A stretch of DNA of 64,000 nucleotides, taken from Flavobacterium rivuli WB 3.3-2 = DSM 21788. GTDB taxonomy: Bacteria; Bacteroidota; Bacteroidia; Flavobacteriales; Flavobacteriaceae. Position numbers and translations under genes: made by a program. Every line of letters starts with the position of its first letter. The stretch's first letter is position 1. Where the stretch lies: positions 1 to 64,000 of the forward strand of contig NZ_KB899967.1 in assembly GCF_000378485.1 (NCBI RefSeq). The letters run 5' to 3'. Below, in pieces: positions 17,896 to 27,007 of this stretch. The notes below the pieces were generated by a model that saw only the letters and a program-made list of their open reading frames with translations, made no database searches and was not told where the DNA came from.

Positions 17896-19602
17896 CTACC
17901 AAAATGTAATGTAAAGGCCTGCAACGCATAATAGTGTTACTACTATAAGAGCCAGTGTAGATGGTGCTACCCTGAACATTGTTGTATCAAGACCAAAGGC
18001 TTTAGGGTTAATTTTAGGGCCTGCAAGGCTCATACCTATCATTAATATCATTGTAAAGAAGAATGACCAACCCATACAGATAAGGAAAGGTATTTCGAAA
18101 ACACCTGATGTATTTTGATAAGCTGTCCATAAAATGGTTTCAGGTCCAAATACATTTACCGCGTAGCTGTTAAAGAAGATAGACAATACAAATCCTGTTA
18201 TAACACCCGCAACGGCTGCAGATCCTGTTGTACGTTTCCAGAACATACCTAAAAAGAACATGGCAAAAACACCCGGGCTAAAGAAACCTGTATATTTCTG
18301 GATAAAAGTAAAGCCTCCTTCGCCACCTATTCCTAAAGCATCATTCCATGTAAGGGCTACAGAGAATATAATTGCTGCTAAAATGGCTAAACGCCCAACG
18401 ATTACCAGTTTTTTCTCTTCGGCGTCTTTATTAATATACCTTTTATAAATATCCAGTGTAAAAATGGTTGATATACTGTTTGCCTTACCTGCAAGAGATG
18501 CAACAATAGCTGCCGTAAGAGCCGCTACTGATAAGCCTTTTAATCCTGTAGGAAGGAAACCAAGTATAGCCGAATAAGCGTTGTCAGCCTTAAAGGCTTC
18601 GCCTATACCCATTTCTGTTTGTAGTGCGCCATTTTTGTATAGTACATAAGCTGCAATACCCGGTAACATTACAATAACCGGCATGGCAAGTTTCATGAAA
18701 CCTGCAAACAGGATACCTGTACGAGCCGTTTTAAGATCGGCTCCCAGTGCGCGTTGTGTAATATACTGGTTACAACCCCAATAGTTAAGGTTAACAATCC
18801 AGATCCCTGCAAAATACATGGCTAAGCCCGGTAACATAAGGTATTTATTAACATCGGCCTGTGTAGCGTTAGGACCCGGTTTTTGCACCATTAGCTGAAA
18901 GTGGTCTGGTGCGTCATGCATCATGGCTTTAAAACCTGCAATAGCATCGGTACCAAGGCCAAAATGGTCGCTTACAAGAGTAAGTGCAACATAAGTTGTT
19001 GCAAGGCCCCCTATTACAAGTACTACTACCTGTATAACATCGGTAAAGCCTATTACCTTCATACCTCCTAAAGTAATGATAAGCGAGAATATAGCCATCG
19101 CGATTACGATTGCGTGAAAATATTCAGGACCGGCCATAGCTGCAATAGCGATTGCGCCAAGGTATAATATCGAAGTAAGGTTTACAAATACATATAAAAA
19201 CAGCCAGAAAATAGCCATAATAAGGCTTGCCGTCTGGTTATAACGCGTTTCAAGAAACTGCGGCATGGTAAATATCCTGTTTTTAAGATACACAGGTATA
19301 AACCAAACAGCCACTATAATTAGTGCAATGGCAGCGATCCACTCGTAGGCTGCTACTGCAACACCAACAACAAAGCCGTTACCGCTCATACCTATAAACT
19401 GCTCTGCAGAGATATTTGATGCAATAAGCGAAGAACCAATGGCCCACCATGTTAATGAACCTTCGGCAAGAAAGAAATCTTTAGAGTCGGATACTTCTCC
19501 CTCTTTTTTCTTCTTGCTTGTATAAATGTAATACCCGTAGCCGGATACCAGTAAGAAATAAACAATGAAAATAACATAATCTATTGTAGAAAACTTGCCC
19601 AT
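17896..19602 (-). CDS. Sodium/sugar symporter (SSS/SGLT family)
   Basis: The protein has 568 residues and about 14 transmembrane helices. It begins DYVIFIVYFLLVSGYGYYI and carries the SSS features WWAIGSSLIASNISAEQFIG and the conserved GGMKVIGFTDVIQV region. It should bring in L-arabinose with sodium across the inner membrane. It lies between araA and the pentose-phosphate genes, which supports an arabinose substrate. A terminator-like hairpin precedes it, so its expression may be lower than that of araA. Confidence 0.88.
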   Translation of the reverse strand: MGKFSTIDYVIFIVYFLLVSGYGYYIYTSKKKKEGEVSDSKDFFLAEGSLTWWAIGSSLIASNISAEQFIGMSGNGFVVGVAVAAYEWIAAIALIIVAVWFIPVYLKNRIFTMPQFLETRYNQTASLIMAIFWLFLYVFVNLTSILYLGAIAIAAMAGPEYFHAIVIAMAIFSLIITLGGMKVIGFTDVIQVVVLVIGGLATTYVALTLVSDHFGLGTDAIAGFKAMMHDAPDHFQLMVQKPGPNATQADVNKYLMLPGLAMYFAGIWIVNLNYWGCNQYITQRALGADLKTARTGILFAGFMKLAMPVIVMLPGIAAYVLYKNGALQTEMGIGEAFKADNAYSAILGFLPTGLKGLSVAALTAAIVASLAGKANSISTIFTLDIYKRYINKDAEEKKLVIVGRLAILAAIIFSVALTWNDALGIGGEGGFTFIQKYTGFFSPGVFAMFFLGMFWKRTTGSAAVAGVITGFVLSIFFNSYAVNVFGPETILWTAYQNTSGVFEIPFLICMGWSFFFTMILMIGMSLAGPKINPKAFGLDTTMFRVAPSTLALIVVTLLCVAGLYITFW

Positions 19603-19623
19603 AACTTTAAAATAAGTTTTGTT

Positions 19624-19651
19624 AAAAAGGCCGCAATTTTACATTGCGGCC
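19624..19651 (-). terminator. Intra-operon terminator or attenuator between araA and the symporter gene
   Basis: GGCCGCAA (19629-19636) pairs perfectly with TTGCGGCC (19644-19651) around a 7-nt loop. On the minus strand five U follow directly. It lies 12 nt past the araA stop codon and 22 nt before the symporter start, with no promoter in between. Partial read-through would set araA higher than the genes after it. Confidence 0.75.
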
Positions 19652-19663
19652 AGGGTTAAAATG

Positions 19664-21154
19664 CTATTTGTAAGCAATATCGTTCCATCTAAGTTCGTTT
19701 CTAAACTCGCTTAAACGTGTATCTTTACCAATTAGTAAGTATTCAATATCTGCCATATCTGCAAAATCCTGTAACAACTCTGCCGATAGGTTCTGGCTAT
19801 AAGCAGTGTGGTGTGCACCACCACCATATATCCATGCTGCACATCCGGTTTTCATATCCGGGTACGGCTGCCATAATACACGTGCCACAGGCAGTTTTGG
19901 CAATTCTTCTGTAACATCTACTGCTTTAACAGTATTTACAAGCAAACGGAAACGGTTACCCATATCTATTAACGATGCGTTTAACGCTTCGCCACCTGCA
20001 ACATTAAATACAAGCCTTGCAGGGTCTTCTTTACCGCCAATACCTAATGGATGTACCTCAAGGCTTGGCTTTGTAGCAGCTAACGACGCATCAATTTCAA
20101 GCATGTGAGAACCAAGCACTAAAGAGTTAGCCGGGTCAAAATGATACGTATAATCTTCCATAAATCCGTTACCACCTTCAAGGCCACTGCCCATTACTTT
20201 AAATGCACGCACTAAAGCAGCTGTTTTCCAGTCGCCTTCGCCTGCAAAACCGTAACCATCAGCAAGCAAACGCTGTACTGCAAGTCCCGGTAATTGTATC
20301 ATTCCATGAAGGTCCTCAAAGGTATCAGAAAATCCTTTAAAACCACCATCAACCAAAAATTTTCGTAAACCTATCTCTATCCTTGCAGCCTCATATACTG
20401 ATGAATGCCTTTCGCCACCCGGTAGTAAATCATCTGCCATTGTATAAGTTTCCTGATATTCAGCAACTAATGCTTTTATATCGTTATCGCTAACAGCATC
20501 AATTAAAGCAACAAGGTCGCCAATACCATAACTATTTACAGAGAAACCAAATTTAAGTTCTGCCTCTACCTTATCGCCATCTGTAACAGCAACAAAACGC
20601 ATATTATCGCCAAAACGTGCAAATTTAGCACCCTGCCAGTCGTTCCATCCTGCAGCAGCCCTTGTCCATGAACCTATTTCAGCCAATGCCTCAGGATCCT
20701 GCCAGTGGCCTACAACTACTTTACGGTTTTTACGCATGCGCGATACCATGAAACCAAATTCCCTGTCGCCGTGTGCACTCTGGTTAAGGTTCATGAAATC
20801 CATATCCATAGTACTCCATGGTATGTCGCGGTTAAATTGTGTATGAAAGTGAAGTAATGGTTTTTTTAAGATACTAAGACCACGAATCCACATTTTAGCA
20901 GGAGAAAAAGTGTGCATCCATGTAATAACTCCTATTACATTCTCGGCAGAGTTTGCTGCTAAAAGAGTTTCATATATTTCATCTGTCGTTTTTACTGTCG
21001 GCTTAAATACCACACGAACAGGTATTTCATTAGCACCATCTAAACCTGCGGCGATAGCTTTAGAGTGCTCTGCAACAAGGTTTAATGTTTCTTCGCCATA
21101 TAAATGCTGGCTTCCTGTTATAAACCAAACTTCGAATGTTTTTAAATTGATCAT
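19664..21154 (-). CDS. araA: L-arabinose isomerase
   Basis: The 496-residue length is normal for AraA. It opens with [18 protein letters not shown] and has [17 protein letters not shown], the active-site [12 protein letters not shown] (Glu near 307), GSHMLEI and [16 protein letters not shown]. It converts L-arabinose to L-ribulose using a divalent metal, in the cytoplasm. It is first in the araA-symporter-transaldolase-transketolase operon. The upstream region carries a regulator-like palindrome (21249-21267) and a 22-bp palindrome (21212-21233). Confidence 0.96.
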   Translation of the reverse strand: MINLKTFEVWFITGSQHLYGEETLNLVAEHSKAIAAGLDGANEIPVRVVFKPTVKTTDEIYETLLAANSAENVIGVITWMHTFSPAKMWIRGLSILKKPLLHFHTQFNRDIPWSTMDMDFMNLNQSAHGDREFGFMVSRMRKNRKVVVGHWQDPEALAEIGSWTRAAAGWNDWQGAKFARFGDNMRFVAVTDGDKVEAELKFGFSVNSYGIGDLVALIDAVSDNDIKALVAEYQETYTMADDLLPGGERHSSVYEAARIEIGLRKFLVDGGFKGFSDTFEDLHGMIQLPGLAVQRLLADGYGFAGEGDWKTAALVRAFKVMGSGLEGGNGFMEDYTYHFDPANSLVLGSHMLEIDASLAATKPSLEVHPLGIGGKEDPARLVFNVAGGEALNASLIDMGNRFRLLVNTVKAVDVTEELPKLPVARVLWQPYPDMKTGCAAWIYGGGAHHTAYSQNLSAELLQDFADMADIEYLLIGKDTRLSEFRNELRWNDIAYK

Positions 21155-21211
21155 GCTGTTTATTATAAAATTAATTTGTGTCTTGTGATTAAACCTCTTA
21201 TTCCCAAAAAG

Positions 21212-21233
21212 TTATTAACGCAAACGTTAATAA
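21212..21233. promoter_or_regulatory. 22-bp perfect palindrome over the presumed araA -7 box
   Basis: Arms TTATTAACG (21212-21220) and CGTTAATAA (21225-21233) are perfectly complementary around four bases. On the minus strand the centre reads TTTG and forms AACGTTTG, one base off the -7 consensus, 66 nt from the araA start. A protein bound here would block the polymerase. The arms differ from the AARTGT-N7-ACAYTT sites, so a second regulator is possible. Confidence 0.55.
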
Positions 21234-21248
21234 AAATAAAAAATTAAT

Positions 21249-21267
21249 AAGTGTCGAAATAACACTA
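21249..21267. promoter_or_regulatory. Putative AraR operator at araA
   Basis: AAGTGT-N7-ACACTA matches 11 of the 12 fixed positions of the palindrome seen at susC and araB. It begins 20 nt upstream of the presumed -7 box, so it would overlap the -33 region of the araA promoter. Confidence 0.55.
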
Positions 21268-21576
21268 ATTTTTTGACATACACAAGTGTTTGGTAAAAAA
21301 AATAAACATTACACAATTTTAACATCATAAATTATAAGTATAAATACATTTTGACCATAATAGATCGTAAAAAATTATAAATACGACTTAAAGTAGGGAC
21401 AAAAGCTTAAAAACATAAAGCAGGTTTTGAAATTCGTCTTAACATATTTTTTTAATTTTAAACATTTCGAATTTTAACAATTATAGAAAACAATTAACTT
21501 ATAGTCAAAAATACCATAATTAAGTTACATCGCAATTTTTTTCTTTAAATTTTAATGCTACATTGAATAAGATAAT

Positions 21577-21610
21577 AAGTGTATAATTTATACTTATTAT
21601 TTTATCTTTG
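21577..21610 (+). promoter_or_regulatory. Putative AraR operator and promoter of the MFS transporter gene
   Basis: AAGTGT-N7-ATACTT (21577-21595) lies within a larger 27-bp palindrome (21573-21599). The -7 box TATCTTTG is at 21603-21610, 31 nt before the ATG. The palindrome covers the place of the -33 element, which has no clear TTTG. Confidence 0.6.
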
Positions 21611-21641
21611 CTTCAATTGCAAACATTATCATTTTCTACCA

Positions 21642-22772
21642 ATGAAATACTCTCCTAAAGTAGCCCGCGCTGCTGTTGCTGCCATGTTTTTTATGGCTGG
21701 GCTTGTTTTTGCCAGCTGGGCATCGCGCATAGCTACTATACAGCAAAAACTTAATTTATCCGACGCAGCATTAGGTGCCGTACTTTTTGCATTACCGGTA
21801 GGTTTAATGCTGTCTCTTCCCCTCTCAGGATGGGCGGTTACAAAAATAGGCAGTCGCAAAGTAGTTGCCGCGGCCTTAGCCTTATATGGTGTGGCACTTG
21901 TATCTTTAGGCCTAGCAGATAATGTTTTTTTACTAACGTGCTGCCTTACTGTATTTGGCCTTGCGAGTAATGCCGTAAATATATCTGTCAACACACAGGC
22001 TGTTGCTACTGAGGCAATGTACACCAAGCCAATAATGGCATCGTTTCATGGCTTGTGGAGCCTTGCCGGATTTATAGGTGCCGGTATAGGTACTTTTATG
22101 ATAGGTAAAGGTATTCTCCCTACCCCCCACTTTACAGGCATAGCAATTGTTACCATAATTACTATTTTTATTTGCTGGAAATACCTCCATCATGATCATA
22201 ACCCTGAAAGTACCGGACCTGCTTTTGTAAAGCCAGATAAATCACTTATAACTTTGGGGCTCATAGCTTTTTGCTCTATGGTTATAGAGGGCGCCATGTT
22301 TGACTGGAGTGTTATTTACTTTAAAAAAATTGTTCTTGCGCAGGGTGCCTGGATAGGTGCCGGTTATACCGCCGGCATGTGCTTTATGGCTGCCGGGCGT
22401 TTTGTAGCCGACTGGTTCTCGCACAAATTCGGGCTTAAGACAACTTTACAGGTAAGCGGATTTTTAAGCACTGTAGGTTTGCTAACCGTTGTGGTATTCC
22501 CTACCCTTGTGCCTGCAATAATTGGGTTTATGTTTGTAGGGGCAGGTATATCATCGGTAGTGCCTATGGTGTACAGTGCCGCCGGAAAATCGACTACTAT
22601 GAAGCCCGGTGCTGCCATTGCTGCTGTTTCTACCATTAGTTTTTTAGGGTTTTTAATAGGCCCGCCGGTAATTGGCTTTCTTGCCGGATTATTTACCTTG
22701 AAAATTTCTTTTATCTTCCTCGCTGCAATGGGTGTTAGCGTTGTTGTATTCTCTACTAAAGCTAAGATTTAA
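21642..22772 (+). CDS. MFS sugar transporter, probably arabinose-regulated
   Basis: I place the start at ATG 21642, giving 376 residues that begin MKYSPKVARAAVAAMFF; an in-frame GTG 63 nt upstream lies before the promoter's -7 box. There are about 12 hydrophobic helices, with the MFS loop motif GWAVTKIGSRKV between helices 2 and 3 and ADWFSHKFG in the second half. It resembles YbjJ/FucP-like sugar permeases. It is divergent from araA and carries an operator-like palindrome in its promoter, so it probably moves L-arabinose or a product. The direction of transport cannot be told. Confidence 0.82.
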   Translation: MKYSPKVARAAVAAMFFMAGLVFASWASRIATIQQKLNLSDAALGAVLFALPVGLMLSLPLSGWAVTKIGSRKVVAAALALYGVALVSLGLADNVFLLTCCLTVFGLASNAVNISVNTQAVATEAMYTKPIMASFHGLWSLAGFIGAGIGTFMIGKGILPTPHFTGIAIVTIITIFICWKYLHHDHNPESTGPAFVKPDKSLITLGLIAFCSMVIEGAMFDWSVIYFKKIVLAQGAWIGAGYTAGMCFMAAGRFVADWFSHKFGLKTTLQVSGFLSTVGLLTVVVFPTLVPAIIGFMFVGAGISSVVPMVYSAAGKSTTMKPGAAIAAVSTISFLGFLIGPPVIGFLAGLFTLKISFIFLAAMGVSVVVFSTKAKI

Positions 22773-22812
22773 AGCATATCTATAGATGATAGACTAACAT
22801 GAACCTTTTAAT

Positions 22813-22966
22813 TTGTAAATCTTACGATTTACAACCTTTACAGGTAATAAAAAATCATTTAATTGTAATACAACTTCAAATTAAAGCTACACGGCAAATT
22901 ACAATGAAGTGTAATTTCTGAAAAAATATTTATAAGCCTGCCTATTAACTTAGATGGGCTTTTTTA
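22813..22966 (+). terminator. Three hairpins in series after the MFS gene, the last terminator-like
   Basis: TTGTAAATC/GATTTACAA (22813-22834, 4-nt loop) and AAATTACA/TGTAATTT (22896-22917, 6-nt loop) are perfect. They are followed by AAGCC/GGCTT (22934-22961), which leads into a T run. The third is the likely terminator, about 160 nt past the stop codon. The others may protect the transcript end or be protein sites. I see no gene in 22773-23217. Confidence 0.5.
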
Positions 22967-23026
22967 TTGCCTCAAATTGAACTCATATCTAATTGCTGTT
23001 AAATTATGTGATTTGTGGTTAAAAAA

Positions 23027-23061
23027 ACAAAAAAGCCGGCTTCATTACTGATGCCGGCTTT
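23027..23061 (-). terminator. Terminator of the araB-araD-mutarotase operon
   Basis: GCCGGC (23035-23040) pairs with GCCGGC (23053-23058), extended by A/T pairs. On the minus strand a run of U follows. It lies about 160 nt past the mutarotase stop codon. Confidence 0.75.
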
Positions 23062-23217
23062 CTCAAACTTAACCCTTTAACTTAACAAAATATGTCCCAA
23101 TAATTTGTTGTGTACTACATTCTTAATATTTAATGTGGTAATGCCTCCTGAGAGAAATATAGCGTTGCGCTAACCTTAACAAACCCAAACAATGCCAAGA
23201 TTAAACGTTATAAGCAA

Positions 23218-24396
23218 TTACTTTACAGAAAATTTATAAGTGGTTTTTGTAGTATATTTTTCTCCGGGGCTTAACACAGTCGAAGGAAACTTAGGCTGGT
23301 TAGGTGCATCCGGGTAATGTTGTGTTTCTAAACAAAGGCCACTGCGTTTTTCGTAGTTGCCACCAGTTTTACTGGCTTTTGTGCCATCAATAAAGTTACC
23401 GCTGTAAAACTGTACGGCAGGCTGGTCTGTATATACCTGCATATAACGGCCAGACGCTTTGTGATATACACTTGCTACTTCTTTCAGCTTGTTGCTGCTG
23501 TCTGTAAATACCCAGCAATGATCGTAACCGCCACCTTTTTTAAGCTGGTCATCGGTAGCATTAATATCTTTACCTATTTCTTTAGCAGTAGTAAAGTCAA
23601 ACGGTGTACCCGCAACAGCTTTAAGTTCTCCCGTAGGGATAAGCGTAGCATCTACAGGAAGAAATTTATCTGCTTTAATTTCTAACACATGGTCTGTAAT
23701 AAGTTTACTAAAATCTCCCGAAAGGTTAAAGTAAGAGTGCTGCGTTAAGTTAATTACAGTTTTCTTATCAGTTTCAGCTTCGTAGCTTATTTCAAGTGCG
23801 TTATCATCAGTAAGCACATAAGTAACAACGGTTTTAAGATTACCAGGGTATCCTTCTTCGCCATCTTTAGCGGTGTAGCTTAGCTTAAGTGTAGGGTTAG
23901 CACCTGCCACCTCTTCGGCAGTCCATACCCTTTTATCAAAACCCTTACCACCGTGAAGTGAGTTAGGGCCATCATTTACCGGCAATTGATATGCCTTACC
24001 ATCAAGGGTAAATTTACCTTTAGCAATACGGTTGCCATAACGGCCTATAACGGCACCAAAAAAATAAGGGTTGCCTTTAAAATACTCGTCTTTGTTTTTA
24101 TATCCCAGAACAACATCTTCATACTTGCCATCTTTATTTGGCGCAGTAAGCGATGTAATAATACCACCCAGGGTAATTACATTTACCTTCATGCCTTTGG
24201 CATTTGTAAGTGTATATTCTCCTATTTTAACCCCTTCAGGCGTTGTACCATAGTCTGCTTTTGTAATGCCCCCTTTAGCGGCAGCAACTTGTTCTGTTTG
24301 TTCCGGCATGGTAGTTTCTTCTTTTTTTTCTTCCTTACAACCTACAAGCATAGAGCCGGTAAGCAAAAGGCAAACACCCATTTTTACTGTGTTCAT
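23218..24396 (-). CDS. Aldose 1-epimerase (mutarotase), lipoprotein
   Basis: The protein has 392 residues. A lipoprotein signal (LLLTGSMLVGCKEE, Cys20) places it in the envelope. The GalM fold shows VIGRYGNRIAKG, NSLHGGKGFDKRVW, the catalytic His in LTQHSYFNLSG and the catalytic Glu in CLETQHYPDAPN. It interconverts sugar anomers, here most likely L-arabinose freed by the hydrolases before transport. It is last in the araB-araD operon. Confidence 0.92.
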   Translation of the reverse strand: MNTVKMGVCLLLTGSMLVGCKEEKKEETTMPEQTEQVAAAKGGITKADYGTTPEGVKIGEYTLTNAKGMKVNVITLGGIITSLTAPNKDGKYEDVVLGYKNKDEYFKGNPYFFGAVIGRYGNRIAKGKFTLDGKAYQLPVNDGPNSLHGGKGFDKRVWTAEEVAGANPTLKLSYTAKDGEEGYPGNLKTVVTYVLTDDNALEISYEAETDKKTVINLTQHSYFNLSGDFSKLITDHVLEIKADKFLPVDATLIPTGELKAVAGTPFDFTTAKEIGKDINATDDQLKKGGGYDHCWVFTDSSNKLKEVASVYHKASGRYMQVYTDQPAVQFYSGNFIDGTKASKTGGNYEKRSGLCLETQHYPDAPNQPKFPSTVLSPGEKYTTKTTYKFSVK

Positions 24397-24426
24397 AATT
24401 GGTTATTGGTTTGATTGTTTATATTT

Positions 24427-24473
24427 CCGGGACAGGCGCCCATCTCTCTCGTAAGATAACGCACCTGTACCGG
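24427..24473 (-). other. Intercistronic hairpin between araD and the mutarotase gene
   Basis: CCGG-x-ACAGGCGC (24427-24439) pairs with GCACCTGT-x-CCGG (24461-24473): 12 pairs, including one G-U pair in the minus-strand RNA, with a single mismatch. No U run follows, so it is not a terminator. It may stabilise the message or set relative expression. Confidence 0.4.
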
Positions 24474-24508
24474 CAATAGTATTGCTATGTGGGCAGCAAC
24501 ACGTAATC

Positions 24509-25213
24509 TTAGCTTTGCCCGTAGTACGAATCGGTTCCGTGTTTACGGTCGTAATGCTTTTTAATAAGCGAGTCTTTAAGCCTTGGCGCATTAGGGTTTA
24601 TCTGCAACGTTAGATAAGCCATTTCGGCAACTGCCTCAAGAACCTTGCTGTTGTATACTGCCTTAGCAGCATTTTTACCCCAAGTAAACGGACCATGGTT
24701 ACCCAGGAGCACCATCTCTACCTCTTCGTAGTTAAGACCCTTTTCCTTAAAGCAATCCAGTATTTGTATACCGGTGTTGTGTTCATAATTACCCTGTATA
24801 AGGTGGTCAGCCATTGGTGCAGCAGCAGGAATATCAGTTGTTAAATGATCGGCATGCGTAGTACCAAAAATAGGTATGTCGCGCTGCGCCTGTGCCCATG
24901 CCACAGCATAGGTAGAGTGTGTATGTACTATACCCCCTATTTTTTCCCAATGCTTATAAAGATAGGCATGCGTTTTAGTGTCGGATGACGGACGCATACT
25001 GCCTTCTACAATATTATTATCAAAATCAACGATAACAATATCTTCAGGTTTTAAAATTTCATAAGGAACACCGCTCGGCTTAATGGCAAAAATGCCTTTA
25101 CTCCTGTCTACGGCGCTCACGTTACCAAAGGTATATATTACAAGTTTTAATGCATCAAGCTGCATGTTAGCCTCATAACACTCTTCCTTAAGGTCTTTAT
25201 ATATGGAACTCAT
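24509..25213 (-). CDS. araD: L-ribulose-5-phosphate 4-epimerase
   Basis: The protein has 234 residues of class II aldolase/epimerase fold. It shows KPSGVPYE, the zinc His pair in HTHSTYAVAWAQ near residue 95, and LGNHGPFTWG near residue 170. It converts L-ribulose 5-phosphate to D-xylulose 5-phosphate. Its start overlaps the end of araB by 17 nt, so translation is coupled. Confidence 0.95.
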   Translation of the reverse strand: MSSIYKDLKEECYEANMQLDALKLVIYTFGNVSAVDRSKGIFAIKPSGVPYEILKPEDIVIVDFDNNIVEGSMRPSSDTKTHAYLYKHWEKIGGIVHTHSTYAVAWAQAQRDIPIFGTTHADHLTTDIPAAAPMADHLIQGNYEHNTGIQILDCFKEKGLNYEEVEMVLLGNHGPFTWGKNAAKAVYNSKVLEAVAEMAYLTLQINPNAPRLKDSLIKKHYDRKHGTDSYYGQS

Positions 25214-26888
25214 AGTTTTTAGATTTTATTACCGTTTCTACAAATTCTCCCAACTGTATGTACGATTGTATTTGGCCTTCAAATTTAGCAACCTGGTCTG
25301 CCTGAGGGAAATATTCTGCCTCAAAATCGCTGCCCATTACTTTACTTGCCTCTATTACATTACTGTAAACACCGGCAGCAACAGCAGCATAAATAGCAGC
25401 TCCAAGAGCAGGTGCCTGGTCAGATTCTGCTACTTTTATAGGCATATCGAGTACATTAGCAAGTGTCTGCATAATAAATGGCGACTTACGTGCCACACCA
25501 CCGATACCTATAACACTGTTTATTTTTACACCTTCGGCCTCAAAACGGTCAACGATCATTTTAGAACCAAAGCAGATAGCGTTAACCAGTGCTTTAAATA
25601 TATGCGGCGCTTTAGTACCAAGAGACAAGCCTGTCATAGCGCTTTTAAGTTCCTGGTTAGCATCCGGCGTACGGCGGCCGTTAACCCAGTCAAGTGCTAC
25701 AGGTACAGCCTCAGATAAAGGAATATGTTCTGCCTGTAATGTAAGCGTACGGATAAAGTTATTGTCTATTTCTACTTGTAGCTTAGCTTTTTGCTCGGCA
25801 GAAAGGATATCCGATTTCATTACCAGATTGTCTATTGGCCATGAAAGGATGTCTTTAAACCATGCAAGTACATCGCCAAAAGCTGACTGGCCTGCTTCAA
25901 GACCAATAAGGCCCGGAATAACAGAACCATCTACCTGGCCGCAAATACCTTTTACGGTATTGTTACCAATGATGTCAGATTGAGAGATCATGATATCGCA
26001 GGTAGAAGTACCCATGATGCGTACAAGCACGTTCTCGTCTACCTTAGCCCCTACTGCACCGGAGTGTGCATCAAAAGTACCTACAGCTACAACAGTATCT
26101 GTATTTAGGCCCAATTTTGCAGCCCATTCGGCATTAAGGTTACCGGCAACAAGGTCAGACGTGTAGGTTTCATCATATAAATTGCCACGAAGTGCAGCAA
26201 GGTACGGGTGCAGTTGCCCAAGGAATTCCTCAGACGGTAACCCGTTCCAGCTTTCATGCCACATAGCTTTATGGCCTGCAGCACAACGGCTGCGTTTAAA
26301 GCTTTTAAGGTCTTTATCGTCTATTAATAAATACGTCATAAGGTCGCAATGTTCCATCCAGGTATGCGCCGCATTTTTAACCGCTTCGTCTTCCCTAACA
26401 ATGTGAAGTATTTTTGCCCAGAACCATTCAGATGAATAGATACCGCCTTCAAATTTAGTGAAGTCTTCTCCACCCCAAGAGGCAGCAAGCTCATTAATTT
26501 CATTAGCTTCTTTTATGGCTGTGTGGTCTTTCCATAAGATCATCATAGCATTAGGATTCTCTTCAAAACCTTTAACCAATGCCAGCGGAGTACCATCGGC
26601 GGCTACAGGAATGGGAGAAGAACCGGTGGTATCTATACAAATACCTACTACAGATGCAGGGTTAACCTCGCTTGTAGAAACTACCGATTTAATTGTATGC
26701 TCTAAACCTTCTATATGGTCCAGAGGATGTTGCCTGAAACGGTTAGTCTCAGGGTTACAATATTGTTTGTTTTTCCAACGGGCGTACATGTGCACTTCTG
26801 AGGCAAGCTCAGCACCGTTTTCAGTATCGATTAACACGGCGCGAACAGAATCTGTACCGTAGTCTAACCCAATTACATATTTTTTCAT
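25197..26888 (-). CDS. araB: Ribulokinase
   Basis: The 563-residue FGGY kinase starts VIGLDYGTDSVRAVLID, has the GTSTCDIM phosphate-binding motif and IGIGGVARKSPFIMQ in the C-terminal domain. It phosphorylates L-ribulose with ATP. It heads an operon with araD and the mutarotase gene. Its leader carries a strong hairpin, and its promoter region holds an exact AAATGT-N7-ACACTT palindrome. Confidence 0.95.
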   Translation of the reverse strand: MKKYVIGLDYGTDSVRAVLIDTENGAELASEVHMYARWKNKQYCNPETNRFRQHPLDHIEGLEHTIKSVVSTSEVNPASVVGICIDTTGSSPIPVAADGTPLALVKGFEENPNAMMILWKDHTAIKEANEINELAASWGGEDFTKFEGGIYSSEWFWAKILHIVREDEAVKNAAHTWMEHCDLMTYLLIDDKDLKSFKRSRCAAGHKAMWHESWNGLPSEEFLGQLHPYLAALRGNLYDETYTSDLVAGNLNAEWAAKLGLNTDTVVAVGTFDAHSGAVGAKVDENVLVRIMGTSTCDIMISQSDIIGNNTVKGICGQVDGSVIPGLIGLEAGQSAFGDVLAWFKDILSWPIDNLVMKSDILSAEQKAKLQVEIDNNFIRTLTLQAEHIPLSEAVPVALDWVNGRRTPDANQELKSAMTGLSLGTKAPHIFKALVNAICFGSKMIVDRFEAEGVKINSVIGIGGVARKSPFIMQTLANVLDMPIKVAESDQAPALGAAIYAAVAAGVYSNVIEASKVMGSDFEAEYFPQADQVAKFEGQIQSYIQLGEFVETVIKSKNYEFHI

Positions 26889-26905
26889 TAGTTTTTATTT
26901 TATTA

Positions 26906-26938
26906 GCTAACGCGATAGCCTTATACTATCACGTTAGC
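26906..26938 (-). promoter_or_regulatory. 13-bp hairpin in the araB leader
   Basis: GCTAACGCGATAG (26906-26918) and CTATCACGTTAGC (26926-26938) form a stem with one mismatch in DNA. In the minus-strand RNA that position is a G-U pair, so the RNA stem is complete. It ends 17 nt before the araB start codon and is followed by an A-rich stretch, not U. The bias toward the RNA form suggests it acts in the message. Confidence 0.55.
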
Positions 26939-26957
26939 GTATATTTTGTTGCTATGG

Positions 26958-27000
26958 CAAATATAACATGAAAAAAATAATAAATGTGCTTTTAACACTT
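26958..27000 (-). promoter_or_regulatory. araB promoter and putative AraR operator
   Basis: The -7 box is TATATTTG (26965-26958). The operator AAATGT-N7-ACACTT spans 26982-27000, where the -33 element should be. No clear TTTG is present upstream, so the promoter may be weak without help. The site ends 7 nt before the stop codon of the upstream gene. Confidence 0.6.
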
Positions 27001-27007
27001 AATATTT

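Noticed and set aside
21506-21513. TATTTTTG on the minus strand as the araA -7 box
   Set aside because: It would leave a leader of about 350 nt, has no TTTG at the right distance, and lies beyond the operator-like sites.
24403-24591. 62-codon minus-strand frame between araD and the mutarotase gene
   Set aside because: It overlaps the end of araD and the intercistronic hairpin, and its sequence looks random.
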